Origin: Pseudoflavonifractor intestinihominis
GTDB taxonomy: Bacteria; Bacillota; Clostridia; Oscillospirales; Oscillospiraceae
Length of the DNA stretch: 64,000 nucleotides
Reading direction: 5' to 3'
Assembly: GCF_040096055.1 (NCBI RefSeq)
Contig: NZ_JBBMFK010000015.1
Location: 1-64,000, forward strand
The notes under the pieces were generated by a model. That model was not told the DNA's origin. It was given only the letters and a program-made list of their open reading frames with translations, and did not search any database. The translations under genes and the position numbers were made by a program. Shown piece after piece: positions 25,311 to 31,215 of this stretch; the stretch's first letter is position 1; every line of letters begins with the position of its first letter.

Positions 25311-25459
25311 CTAACCGTGACTGTATTCCGCAAAGTCGATCCGGATGATTTGCAGGTGCATCGGTCCGTCGGCCAGCTTCGCCAGCAGCTGACGGACGCA
25401 ACCAAGAACCGTATAAGAATCTCCGGCACGGAGTTTTTCTCAATCTTGTATTTCTCCAT
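25311..25459 (-). pseudogene. Small gene interrupted by a frameshift in a run of five A
   Basis: The first eight codons (MEKYKIEK) are in one frame and a natural-looking 40-odd-codon continuation (KLRAGDSYTVLGCVRQLLAK and on to IRIDFAEYSHG) is in the -1 frame. The two meet at GAGAAAAACTCC. A GAGG site precedes the ATG, the stop is 13 bases before the ZIP start, and the metal-box promoter lies 35 bases upstream. One extra A, or -1 slippage, would give a 49-residue protein. It may be a mutation, a sequencing error or programmed frameshifting; the family is unknown. Confidence 0.5.
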
Positions 25460-25494
25460 AGATCCTCAGCAAAAGGCGTAGCGTCCTATGATTG

Positions 25495-25523
25495 ATTATA
25501 GTTAGCTATCGCTAACCCGTCAA
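25495..25523 (-). promoter_or_regulatory. Sigma70 promoter whose 17-bp spacer is the metal box
   Basis: On the minus strand TTGACG (25518-25523), then GGTTAGCGATAGCTAAC, then TATAAT (25495-25500). The operator exactly fills the spacer, so a bound repressor would exclude RNA polymerase. Confidence 0.85.
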
Positions 25524-25585
25524 GTCATTTCCCATCTGGTCGATAAATTTCCCTCACAGCTGCAATGAAACATCCCACATAGGAA

Positions 25586-26077
25586 TCAGGTGGACGCTCT
25601 TTTGAGATCCCGAAAATATGCAAGATTCAGAATCTCTTTGTCCTTTCTCTGGGCGTAGCGCAGTGTTTGATATGCTCCGCCGCTGGAATGATCCACATAA
25701 AATACCACAAGGTCGCTTCGATCCACCATCTGCCTGTTGCGGATCTGAATTGCACCCTTCGGATGGCTACCAGCGGCGGCGCTGCACAGTTCGATTTCAT
25801 CATAATATGCTTCAAAGCTCTCCAGATTGTCCCGCAGTTCTGCCGTCGGATAGGGAAGCACCCAAATCAGGGCGCTGTTATCGTCCCGTACACAGCGCTG
25901 TTGGCGCTTGACGGCAGAGGAAACAATCTGATCAAAGTCTCCATTACGGCCAACCAGAAACTCCACATATTCCTTTTCCAAAAGCAATGTGTGGATCAAC
26001 GACTCCACACGCTCTTCCGCTTCCCGAAATTCCGGAACGATCCGATGTCCAAAGAAACTGACGGTAAATAGATCCAT
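25586..26077 (-). CDS. SLOG/YpsA-like Rossmann protein (DUF1273-type)
   Basis: 163 residues. An N-terminal FFGHR motif (8-12), a strand-helix pattern with VEFLVGRNGDFDQIVSS, and the C-terminal RNRQMVDRSDLVVFYVDHSSGGAYQTLRYA match the SLOG nucleotide-binding superfamily that includes YpsA and DUF1273 proteins. These are thought to bind nucleotide-derived ligands or act in stress signalling; no reaction can be assigned. It is divergent from an Xre gene with a set of AAGTAAAT repeats between them. Confidence 0.75.
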   Translation of the reverse strand: MDLFTVSFFGHRIVPEFREAEERVESLIHTLLLEKEYVEFLVGRNGDFDQIVSSAVKRQQRCVRDDNSALIWVLPYPTAELRDNLESFEAYYDEIELCSAAAGSHPKGAIQIRNRQMVDRSDLVVFYVDHSSGGAYQTLRYAQRKDKEILNLAYFRDLKRAST

Positions 26078-26115
26078 GTCGTTCTCGTTGGCATTTTCTG
26101 ACCAACAGCTCCCTT

Positions 26116-26165
26116 AAGTAAATGTTTCACCCATTATTATATATAAACATTTACTTGAAGTAAAT
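26116..26165. promoter_or_regulatory. Three AAGTAAAT repeats between divergent genes
   Basis: AAGTAAAT at 26116-26123 and 26158-26165 and its complement at 26149-26156. The outer pair forms a 12-bp inverted repeat (26116-26127 and 26145-26156) and the inner pair an 8-1-8 palindrome. Likely operators of the Xre protein. Confidence 0.6.
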
Positions 26166-26233
26166 AATCCTCTAATTAGTTTCAATTATATTTTACCTGT
26201 TCTGTTGGTAGCATAATGTCGGGAGGTGAAGTG

Positions 26234-26464
26234 ATGCAGACAGAGTTTCCGGAACGATATATCACTCTGGGCTTAAAAATCGCCTATTACAGAAAAAAGG
26301 CGGGATTGACACAGGAGGTTCTTGCTGAAAGAATCGGGAAAAGCGTCAATTTCGTCGGTCAGGTGGAAGGGACGGGTACAATTCGAGGTGTATCCTTGGA
26401 AACCTTGTTTAAGATCGCCCAAGTACTGAAAATCCCGCCCTCCAAGCTGTTGGAGGACGACTGA
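26234..26464 (+). CDS. Small Xre/Cro-type regulator
   Basis: 76 residues with one helix-turn-helix (about 10-65: IAYYRKKAGLTQEVLAERIGKSVNFVGQVEG). GGGAGGTG upstream favours the ATG at 26234 over one six codons earlier. Probably represses itself and the divergent SLOG gene through the repeats at 26116-26165. A hairpin (CCGCCACCG/CGGTGGCGG, 26491-26517) follows the gene. Confidence 0.85.
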   Translation: MQTEFPERYITLGLKIAYYRKKAGLTQEVLAERIGKSVNFVGQVEGTGTIRGVSLETLFKIAQVLKIPPSKLLEDD

Positions 26465-26624
26465 GCAACAACGGAAAAAGAACAGGAGAGCCGCCACCGA
26501 AACACATCCGGTGGCGGTGCCTTATTGCTGCGAAAGAAAAGATTCAAAAGATTCATGAAGCGCAAAATAGCCTCGTGCTGTGCATGTTTGCAGCCTATCG
26601 GCAAAAAGTCATGGTCATAACATC

Positions 26625-26673
26625 TTGCAATTTCCCATGATAAAGAGTATGATTTGGTTAGCGTTAGCTAACC
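26625..26673 (+). promoter_or_regulatory. Promoter with downstream metal box, methyltransferase operon
   Basis: TTGCAA (26625-26630), 17-bp spacer, TATGAT (26648-26653), then the palindromic box GGTTAGCGTTAGCTAACC at 26656-26673 covering the expected start site. Confidence 0.8.
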
Positions 26674-26696
26674 TATGTCGAGGTGACTCTTCTGCC

Positions 26697-27383
26697 ATGG
26701 ATGACAACAAGCAGTTTTGGGAGCGGTTTTCACGGCATTACTCCGGTTTCATGCGCCGCTCTCAGGCAACCTATCAGCAGATATGCAAAGCAATGCGTCC
26801 TTTTCTGAAACGGGACATGGATGTGCTGGAGTTAGCCTGCGGAACAGGTCAGCTGTCCGTGCCACTGTCTCCATGTGTCCGGAGCTGGGAGGCAACCGAC
26901 TTTTCAGCTGAAATGATCCGTCAGGCCAAAAAGCAGGTGCATTCGTCTCGGCTCCATTTCTCCGTCCAAGACGCCACCAAACTGCCCTACGGCCCGGAGA
27001 GCTTCGATGCGGTCGTGATCTCCAACGCCCTCCATGTCATGCCTCACCCGGAAAAAGCTCTGGCGGAAGCCTGGCGGGTTCTGAAGCCGGGGGGATGGCT
27101 GTTCGCCCCCACCTTTGTCTGGGGCAAAAGCCGAAGCGCCAGACTCCGGCTCTGGTTCATGGAGCTGTCAGGCTTTCGGGTGTATCATGTCTGGACTGCC
27201 GGGGAGCTGATGGCATACCTGTCCGAGCGCGGCTATTCCATCATTCGCCATCAGCTTCTCGGAAGTTCGTTGGCACCGCTGTGCTGTCTGATGGCCAGGA
27301 AGATCCCGGATGAACGGACTGCGGCACGGCAGACCACCGTCCGGTCCGCGCAGCTCGATGATCCAAAAGTCAAGGAGGAATGA
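26697..27383 (+). CDS. Class I SAM methyltransferase (UbiE-like)
   Basis: 228 residues with VLELACGTGQLSVPLS (about 40-55), the acidic second strand WEATDFSAEMI, FDAVVISNALHVMPHPEKAL and VLKPGGWLFAPT. These are the standard motifs of the small-molecule methyltransferase fold. The ATG at 26697 lies 23 bases after the metal box; upstream alternatives fall within the promoter. Third methyltransferase of the island. It leads an operon with an HMA protein and a small membrane protein. The substrate is unknown; a menaquinone, porphyrin or metallophore target is speculative. Confidence 0.85.
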   Translation: MDDNKQFWERFSRHYSGFMRRSQATYQQICKAMRPFLKRDMDVLELACGTGQLSVPLSPCVRSWEATDFSAEMIRQAKKQVHSSRLHFSVQDATKLPYGPESFDAVVISNALHVMPHPEKALAEAWRVLKPGGWLFAPTFVWGKSRSARLRLWFMELSGFRVYHVWTAGELMAYLSERGYSIIRHQLLGSSLAPLCCLMARKIPDERTAARQTTVRSAQLDDPKVKEE

Positions 27384-27389
27384 GAAATC

Positions 27390-27635
27390 ATGTGGAAGTA
27401 CACAGTGGAAGTCAACGGAATGATGTGCGGGATGTGCGAGGCTCATGTCAATGACGCTGTTCGCAAAGCCTGCCCGGTCAAAAAGGTGATTTCTTCCCGA
27501 AGCAAAAACCAGACCGTGATCCTCTCTGAAACAGAGCTGGACACAGAGGCTGTTATGAACGCCATTCGCAGCACGGGGTATGAGGTCGGCACAATCCAAA
27601 AGGAGCCGTACAAAAAAAGAGGATTGTTCGGTTGA
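27390..27635 (+). CDS. HMA-domain metallochaperone-like protein
   Basis: 81 residues forming a single heavy-metal-associated domain with GMMCGMC (Cys13 and Cys16), a histidine three residues later, and a beta-alpha-beta pattern ending GYEV. CopZ-like proteins carry Cu(I) and similar soft metals. It starts 6 bases after the methyltransferase stop and has a basic tail (YKKRG). It may hand metal to the P-type ATPase at 31216-33300, which has only a degenerate HMA domain of its own (inference). Confidence 0.85.
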   Translation: MWKYTVEVNGMMCGMCEAHVNDAVRKACPVKKVISSRSKNQTVILSETELDTEAVMNAIRSTGYEVGTIQKEPYKKRGLFG

Positions 27636-27666
27636 GTTCATTGGCAGCAGCGGCCAGAAAAGAGGC

Positions 27667-27816
27667 ATGAACATGAACACGGCAACGCAGTCGTTTGGAT
27701 ATGGATTAGCGGCTCTGCTATTTTGCATCGCTATTCTTGGCGTGTGCCATAAAATCAAAAAAGCCGCCCGAAAGGTTTTGAAAAGCCAGCAGACACATAA
27801 GGATGAGCTACCGTAA
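27667..27816 (+). CDS. Small single-pass membrane protein
   Basis: 49 residues: one membrane segment (about 10-28, with two cysteines) followed by a basic tail KIKKAARKVLK. AGAGGC precedes the ATG. The size and layout recall the small membrane proteins that accompany Feo-type iron systems, but the cysteine cluster of that family is missing, so I leave it unnamed. Third gene of the metal-box operon. Confidence 0.55.
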   Translation: MNMNTATQSFGYGLAALLFCIAILGVCHKIKKAARKVLKSQQTHKDELP

Positions 27817-27899
27817 GCGTTTGGAGCTATGGAGCAGGTACGCTTGGCGGTGAACTTACACAGCAGGTCGCTCCTGATTTAAAAGCGCAGATCACATAA
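27807..27899 (+). pseudogene. 31-codon remnant of a gene end
   Basis: A frame without a start reads SVWSYGAGTLGGELTQQVAP and on to a TAA, with the look of a natural protein C-terminus. It partly overlaps the end of the small membrane protein gene and stops at the terminator. The origin is not recognisable. Confidence 0.25.
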
Positions 27900-27937
27900 A
27901 AATGAGGTGGAGGCCATATCAAGGCTCCACCTCATTT
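27900..27937. terminator. Bidirectional terminator
   Basis: AATGAGGTGGAG (27901-27912) pairs with 27925-27936, flanked by A and T runs. It lies between the HMA operon and the convergent dtxR-like gene. 27938-28014 holds nothing else I can support. Confidence 0.75.
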
Positions 27938-28014
27938 GATATTCCGTGCCAAATGGCAGGTATTCACTTATCGCGTTGCCGCTCGATAGCAAAGTCGGCC
28001 AAATTTGCATAGGC

Positions 28015-28410
28015 TCACTGCCCGTGAGCATCTTCCCGCATTTTCGTTACCTGCTCCAAGTGCGCCTGCACCGCCGCAAAGGATTTTTCGCTGATCACAT
28101 GCTCGATCCGGCAGGCATCTTCGGTCGCAGTCTCTTCGTCCACGCCTAATTCCATCAGCATCTGGCTCAACACCGTGTGGCGGGTGTACATCGTCTTAGC
28201 AATGGCAAGCCCGGTCTCCGTCAGGGTAATTGCTCCGTCAGCATCCACATTCACATATCCGTCCTTTGTCAGAATGGACATGGCTCTGCTGACGCTGGGC
28301 TTGGTAAAGCCCAACTGCTCTCCCACATCGATAGCTCGAACAAAGGTGCTGTTCTGTGAAAGAATATAGATAGTTTCCAGATACATCTGGCCAGACTCGT
28401 GAATCGCCAT
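28015..28410 (-). CDS. DtxR/IdeR-type iron-dependent regulator (third, divergent)
   Basis: 131 residues; winged helix at 1-62 (TKPSVSRAMSILTKDG) and metal/dimer domain at 63-131, no SH3 domain. The predicted ligands are Met9, Glu12, His78, Cys100, Glu103 and His104, i.e. the complete DtxR primary-site set (Met10, Cys102, Glu105 and His106 in DtxR), unlike the Asp9 proteins at 5123 and 14307. GGAGG 5 bases upstream supports the ATG at 28410. It is divergent from the DUF3793-flavodoxin operon and is the best candidate for the master Fe(II) repressor binding the GTTAGC-N4-GCTAAC boxes. Confidence 0.88.
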   Translation of the reverse strand: MAIHESGQMYLETIYILSQNSTFVRAIDVGEQLGFTKPSVSRAMSILTKDGYVNVDADGAITLTETGLAIAKTMYTRHTVLSQMLMELGVDEETATEDACRIEHVISEKSFAAVQAHLEQVTKMREDAHGQ

Positions 28411-28501
28411 AGGAACCTCCAAAAAAACGGGCGTCTTGTTTATTATAACACAGGCGTCCGACAAGCGCCATTTTTTCTGTCAACAAAATCCATCCGTCCT
28501 C

Positions 28502-28553
28502 TTGACAAGCGAATTTGTCCTGTATATAATTGCGTTAGTTAGCTACCGCTAAC
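28502..28553 (+). promoter_or_regulatory. Consensus sigma70 promoter with metal box at the start site
   Basis: TTGACA (28502-28507), 17-bp spacer, TATAAT (28525-28530), then GTTAGCTACCGCTAAC at 28538-28553 over the expected +1. An extra half-site GTTAG begins at 28534. Confidence 0.88.
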
Positions 28554-28584
28554 CAAAAGCGGCAGCTATATATTTAACGCATAG

Positions 28585-28600
28585 GTTAGCAATCGCTAAC
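28585..28600 (+). promoter_or_regulatory. Second metal box, DUF3793-flavodoxin operon
   Basis: GTTAGCAATCGCTAAC in the 5' leader, 47 bases after the first box and 72 bases before the DUF3793 start. Two boxes on one leader suggest tight or cooperative repression. Confidence 0.75.
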
Positions 28601-28671
28601 CACATTTACTGTCAGTTTTTCTATTTCGCCGTACAGTCTTCGAATGGACATGTTTTTGTGAGGAAAACGCT

Positions 28672-29223
28672 ATGTCAGAGGATCTGCTGATTCGCCATTG
28701 TTCTCCCACCCTGGCCGGGATCAAGACGGGAAACCTCTTTTCCTGCGCCTGCCCCAGCCGGAAGGATCTGACGAGAGACTTATGTCGGCTGAACAAGAAA
28801 CTGGTGCCCAAGGGCATCCGCGTTCTGCCGCTCCGGGTTTGCAAAGGCCGCGCTTTGATTTACGCCTACCGGCCCAATGCGCTGGAGAGCGATCTGACCG
28901 ATCACCGCGCCAGAGCCTTGCTTCTGAAATACGGCTATGTGCCGGAAAACCCCAATGGCTGTGTGGTTCACCTCATCCACCGGCTCCGGAGCGAGGAGGA
29001 ATTTCCCCATGAGATCGGCCTGTTTTTGAGCTATCCGCCGGAGGATGTCCTGGGCTTCATCTGCAATCGGGCGTGCAATCACAAGTGCGTGGGCTGCTGG
29101 AAGGTCTACGGCGACGAGCAGACCGCCAAAAACATCTTTGAAAAATATGAGATGTGCAGCAAGATCTACTCCCGGCAGTGGCAGCAAGGGAAATCCATCG
29201 AGCAGCTCACCGTAGCTGGTTGA
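28672..29223 (+). CDS. DUF3793 family protein
   Basis: 183 residues. The pattern CSPTLAGIKTGNLFSC near the N-terminus, the GYVPENPNGCVVHL core and the LSYPPEDVLGFI element identify DUF3793, a family of unknown function that is often found beside flavodoxin in Firmicutes. Eight cysteines are present, including CNRACNHKCVGC (about 132-143), which could hold metal. No signal peptide. It is driven by a metal-box promoter, so it should be made under metal limitation. Confidence 0.85.
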   Translation: MSEDLLIRHCSPTLAGIKTGNLFSCACPSRKDLTRDLCRLNKKLVPKGIRVLPLRVCKGRALIYAYRPNALESDLTDHRARALLLKYGYVPENPNGCVVHLIHRLRSEEEFPHEIGLFLSYPPEDVLGFICNRACNHKCVGCWKVYGDEQTAKNIFEKYEMCSKIYSRQWQQGKSIEQLTVAG

Positions 29224-29268
29224 TGTTTCTACCATAACAAATCCAGAAAGAAAGGTCGCTAAAGTCTT

Positions 29269-29691
29269 ATGAGTAAAGTTGCAGTTGTGTATTGGAGCGG
29301 CACGGGAAACACCGAGGCCATGGCCATGGCGGTAGCCGAAGGCGCCAAAGGCAAGGGCGCCGAGGTATCTGTGATCACCGCCGCAGAGTTCTCACCGGAG
29401 CAGGTCGGCGAGTATTCCGCCATCGCTTTCGGCTGCCCCTCCATGGGGTCGGAGCAGCTGGAGGAGAGCGAGTTCGAGCCTATGTTCACCGCCTGTGAGG
29501 GCAGGCTGAGCGGGAAGAACATCGCTCTGTTCGGCTCCTACGGCTGGGGGGACGGCGAATGGATGCGCAGCTGGGAGTCCCGCTGCAACGACGCCGGCGC
29601 CAATCTGGCCTGTGAGAGCGTGATCTGCAACGAGGCTCCGGACGATGACGCTCTGGCAGCCTGCCGCGAGCTGGGCGCATCTCTGGCCTGA
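29269..29691 (+). CDS. Flavodoxin
   Basis: 140 residues with the FMN-phosphate loop SGTGNTEAM (10-18), the 50s loop GCPSMGSEQLEESEFEPM and the 90s loop GSYGWGDGEWM. It is a short-chain flavodoxin of normal length. Flavodoxin replaces ferredoxin when iron is scarce; the two DtxR-type boxes and consensus promoter ahead of this operon fit that role directly. GAAAGG precedes the start; a strong hairpin follows. Confidence 0.93.
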   Translation: MSKVAVVYWSGTGNTEAMAMAVAEGAKGKGAEVSVITAAEFSPEQVGEYSAIAFGCPSMGSEQLEESEFEPMFTACEGRLSGKNIALFGSYGWGDGEWMRSWESRCNDAGANLACESVICNEAPDDDALAACRELGASLA

Positions 29692-29703
29692 CAAAAACAC
29701 CGC

Positions 29704-29735
29704 AGAAGGCAGGAGGATCTCGTCTCCTGCCTTCT
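29704..29735 (+). terminator. Terminator after the flavodoxin gene
   Basis: AGAAGGCAGGAG (29704-29715) pairs perfectly with 29724-29735, followed by CTCTCTG. Confidence 0.75.
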
Positions 29736-29801
29736 CTCTGTATCCCCAGCCAGCATAGGCGAAACCAATTTCGAACTCAGAGAAACAGGTCGTGAGAAAT
29801 C

Positions 29802-30722
29802 ATGCTGAAGGAATATTTATTGAGCCAGGGCTCCGGCACGGGCCGCTGGAGCCACGGTATGCCAGGGGTGCAGATCTGCCGCTTTTCCCTGCCTGAGCCG
29901 GTGCAGGAGCCCTTGCGGCCCATCCCGGTGTGCGGCGCACCGCTCCAGTTTGAGGTGCTGTTCTGTTTGACCGGCCGCCTTGCCGTCCGGCCATTACAGG
30001 GGACTTCCTACACGGTGGAGGCTCCGGCCATTTTCCTCCTCTCCGACAGCTCCGCTCTCCGCTCGTGTCAGTATAGCGGAAATCTGGGCGGCATTTTGAT
30101 CGCCGTAGACGCCAAAGCCGCAAAAGAAAGCCTTGTGACGGTCTGCTCCACCCTGGGGATGAGGTTGGACACCAGGATCGTCAAGGAGAAGATGACGGCG
30201 AGGAACGGCTGCATGGCCCTGTGCGGCACACCTTGGACGCAGTCATTTTTTGAAACGGTTCGCTATCTGTCCGAGCTGGAGCAGGAACGCTACTCTGTTT
30301 TCAAGTCGGTGGAACTGCTGTATCTGCTCTGCACCGAGGTATCTGAATCGGACGAATCTTTCTCCAGCTCAGGCTGCCCAGTATCCCACAGTCTGTTGGA
30401 AGTCAAGGTATACATCCAGACGCATCTGTCTGATAAGCTCACCATTGCGTTCCTCTGCAAACAGTTTTCCCTTTCCCCGACCTTCTTGAAAGAAGGTTTC
30501 CGCCGCGCCTATGGCATGCCGATTCACAGCTTTTTGGTTCAACAGCGCCTCCGTCGGGCACAGGAGCTGATCTGCACCACCCGGATGCCCATTCAGCAAA
30601 TTGCGCAGGCTGTGGGGTATGAGGGTATGAGCCAGTTCAACGCAGCGTTCAAGCGGGAGTATGGCATGACTCCCGGCCAGTACAGAAAAATGTCGGAAAC
30701 CGCAACTCTGCGTCCGTTTTGA
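29802..30722 (+). CDS. AraC-family regulator 3
   Basis: 306 residues: a sensing domain (about 1-190) and a C-terminal double helix-turn-helix (about 200-298) with FSLSPTFLKEGFRRAYGMPIHSFL and AVGYEGMSQFNAAFKREYGMTPGQYRK. It is oriented with the P-type ATPase genes that follow after 69 bases. I see no metal box ahead of it. Probable regulator of the efflux ATPase or of the uptake systems. Confidence 0.88.
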   Translation: MLKEYLLSQGSGTGRWSHGMPGVQICRFSLPEPVQEPLRPIPVCGAPLQFEVLFCLTGRLAVRPLQGTSYTVEAPAIFLLSDSSALRSCQYSGNLGGILIAVDAKAAKESLVTVCSTLGMRLDTRIVKEKMTARNGCMALCGTPWTQSFFETVRYLSELEQERYSVFKSVELLYLLCTEVSESDESFSSSGCPVSHSLLEVKVYIQTHLSDKLTIAFLCKQFSLSPTFLKEGFRRAYGMPIHSFLVQQRLRRAQELICTTRMPIQQIAQAVGYEGMSQFNAAFKREYGMTPGQYRKMSETATLRPF

Positions 30723-30791
30723 CAGCGACAAACACCCACCTTTTCTGCTACAATAATCAGACATTCCAAAGCATTCAAAGGAGTGACAGCG

Positions 30792-30872
30792 ATGAAACAG
30801 CATCGTTTTTGGGCGTGGGGCGCTGTGATCTGCATGATTATGGTCATGGTCACCGGCTACAAACGGAAATAA
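30792..30872 (+). CDS. 26-residue membrane peptide upstream of DUF6110
   Basis: MKQHRFWAWGAVICMIMVMV followed by TGYKRK: one membrane helix between charged ends. AAAGGAGTG 8 bases upstream and an 18-base gap to the DUF6110 gene make it a credible gene despite its size. Peptides with a WAW...TGYK pattern occur beside metal P-type ATPases in gut Firmicutes as far as I recall; the role may be as a regulatory subunit (inference). Confidence 0.6.
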   Translation: MKQHRFWAWGAVICMIMVMVTGYKRK

Positions 30873-30890
30873 GGGAAAGGAAGGATCACA

Positions 30891-31163
30891 ATGAGCGTTT
30901 ATACGAAACTTGCCTGCTTTGCGGGTGGTGCGTTGTTTGGTTCTTTTGGCATCAAGCTGCTGTCCAGCAAGGACGCCAAGAAAGCCTATGTCCATGTCAC
31001 GGCCGCCGGCCTGCGGATGAAGGACTCGGTCATGGGGACTGTGACCACGGTGCAGGAAAACGCCGCGGACATTCTGGCCTCCGCCAAGGAGCTGAATGAG
31101 GACCGGGCTGCGAAGGAAGCGGAGGAAGCCGCCGCTGCCAATCTGGAGAGCGAAGAAGCCTGA
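30891..31163 (+). CDS. DUF6110 family membrane-associated protein
   Basis: 90 residues: an N-terminal hydrophobic segment (5-24, FAGGALFGSFGIKLLSS) and an acidic coiled-coil-like C-terminus (about 55-90, rich in Ala and Glu). DUF6110 proteins occur next to heavy-metal P-type ATPases. It lies 52 bases before the ATPase start. A ring or accessory subunit of the pump is plausible; there are no metal-binding motifs beyond the acidic tail. Confidence 0.75.
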   Translation: MSVYTKLACFAGGALFGSFGIKLLSSKDAKKAYVHVTAAGLRMKDSVMGTVTTVQENAADILASAKELNEDRAAKEAEEAAAANLESEEA

Positions 31164-31215
31164 TTGACCCAGAGGGAGCCGCCAGCGGCTCCCTCTTTTC
31201 GTGAAGGAGGAACCT

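Noticed and set aside
26580..26697. A 39-codon N-terminal extension of the methyltransferase
   Set aside because: The extension would start upstream of the -35 element and read through the promoter and metal box; the ATG at 26697 fits the family start.
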